This document shows positions 63,522 through 64,000 of a stretch of 64,000 nt of DNA, piece after piece. Both the position numbers and the translations under genes were made by a program. Numbering within the stretch: the stretch's first letter is position 1; every line of letters starts with the position of its first letter. Under the pieces are notes generated by a model that worked only from the letters and a program-made list of their open reading frames with translations, was not told where the DNA came from and ran no database searches. Source of the stretch: Flavobacteriaceae bacterium F08102 (GTDB lineage Bacteria > Bacteroidota > Bacteroidia > Flavobacteriales > Flavobacteriaceae); contig JALKAY010000002.1 in the NCBI GenBank assembly GCA_023015935.1, positions 372,001 to 436,000 on the forward strand. The letters are read 5' to 3'.

Positions 63522-63557
63522 AAAAAAGGTTGATTCGTCAGAATCAACCTTTTTTTT
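63522..63557. terminator. strong bidirectional intrinsic terminator
   Basis: A perfect 15-bp stem (63522-63536 with 63541-63555) with loop GTCA runs into T at 63550-63557 on the plus strand and into T on the minus strand too. It lies between the small membrane protein gene and the convergent ArsC-family gene. Confidence 0.88.
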
Positions 63558-63605
63558 GTGCCTATTAGAACAATTTCTAGGTAAAATTAACCTAAAATAA
63601 TGTAG

Positions 63606-63953
63606 TTAAATAAGTTGTTTGATGTTTTCTGGAGGTCTTCCGATAACAGCCATATTCCCTTTAACGACAATTGGACGTTCAATGAGTTTAGGATGGTTGT
63701 GCATTGCTTTTATAATATCTTGATCAGACATGGACTTATGTTTAAATTCATCCTTCCAAATTTGCTCTGATTTGCGAACTAACGCTAAGGGGGGGATTTT
63801 GAGTTTATTGAGAATCTCTTTAATTTCTTCTTCTGAAGGAGGATTTTTTAAATAATCAACAATTTCGAATTCGACTTGTGCATCTTTTAAGATTTGTAGT
63901 CCTTGACGAGATTTACTACAACGTGGGTTATGATATATCTTCATAGGGTTCAT
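63606..63953 (-). CDS. ArsC-family arsenate reductase-like protein
   Basis: A 115-residue thioredoxin-fold protein of the ArsC/YffB (Spx-like) family. The active-site cysteine is in IYHNPRCSKSR (about Cys12), followed by the anion-binding basic residues; the arginine block NHPKLIERPIVV and the cis-proline GRPPENI are typical. The family includes glutaredoxin-dependent arsenate reductases; no other ars genes are nearby, so the physiological role is open. Two ATG codons (63953 and 63944) could start it. Confidence 0.92.
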   Translation of the reverse strand: MNPMKIYHNPRCSKSRQGLQILKDAQVEFEIVDYLKNPPSEEEIKEILNKLKIPPLALVRKSEQIWKDEFKHKSMSDQDIIKAMHNHPKLIERPIVVKGNMAVIGRPPENIKQLI

Positions 63954-64000
63954 TTTAAATTACGAAGCTAATAAATTTTAATTGAAATCGAATCCTACAG

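Overview
The window is ordinary chromosomal DNA of a low-GC member of the Bacteroidota, almost certainly family Flavobacteriaceae. Evidence: the porV-porU-gldJ cluster of the type IX secretion/gliding machinery, a PafA-type alkaline phosphatase, several lipoproteins and TonB-dependent receptors with carboxypeptidase-like N-terminal domains, A-rich rather than Shine-Dalgarno leaders, and many upstream matches to the Bacteroidota -7 promoter element TAnnTTTG. No rRNA, tRNA, CRISPR array, insertion sequence, prophage or plasmid function was found. The coding density is high and both strands are used.

Layout. 1-9.6 kb: the start of rpmE2 (type B L31) diverging from a glutamine cyclotransferase, a beta-helix lipoprotein, a secreted amidohydrolase, an SDR/SprT-like/mannose-1-phosphate guanylyltransferase/DUF389 run, and an MlaF-MlaE-type lipid ABC pair. 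9.6-21.9 kb: pafA, a double-trypsin/PDZ protein, a KASIII-like enzyme, cytidine deaminase, and the T9SS/gliding genes porV, porU and gldJ. 21.9-31.5 kb: murF, a GH20 hexosaminidase, argS, a VOC pseudogene with one nonsense codon, a cyclophilin, folD, ffh and an MgtC-like protein. 31.8-42.5 kb: DinB, msrB, alpha/beta hydrolase, M48 protease lipoprotein, an Atg22-like MFS permease, a 786-bp gene-free stretch, a DEAD-box helicase, a thioredoxin-like lipoprotein without CxxC, and an ABC-F protein. 42.2-51.2 kb: an ECF sigma/anti-sigma/periplasmic helical protein cassette, a TonB-dependent receptor with an M23 peptidase, then a coiled-coil gene, zapA, a 6S-like RNA and rny. 51.3-64 kb: an acetyltransferase-like protein, xerD, aroQ, a bifunctional FtcD, fumC, YceI and OB-fold proteins, another TonB-type barrel, two small proteins missed by length cut-offs, and an ArsC-family protein.

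Functional themes are envelope biogenesis (MurF, M23 peptidase, ZapA, MlaEF, GH20), type IX secretion and gliding (PorU processes cargo, PorV delivers it, GldJ is part of the gliding apparatus), RNA metabolism (RNase Y, DEAD helicase, probable 6S RNA, SRP) and core metabolism (FumC, AroQ, FolD, FtcD, Cdd).

The best candidates for a second look are the 49.40-49.56 kb structured RNA between zapA and rny, the ECF cassette whose membrane protein carries three FxxPxxYF motifs, the nonsense-interrupted VOC gene, the double-trypsin protein whose second protease domain is split by a PDZ and has lost its catalytic residues, and the gene-free 36.2-36.9 kb stretch with a C8A8 tract. I see no multi-gene defence or otherwise novel system here. 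Promoter and RNA calls are from reading by eye; no alignment or folding program was run.
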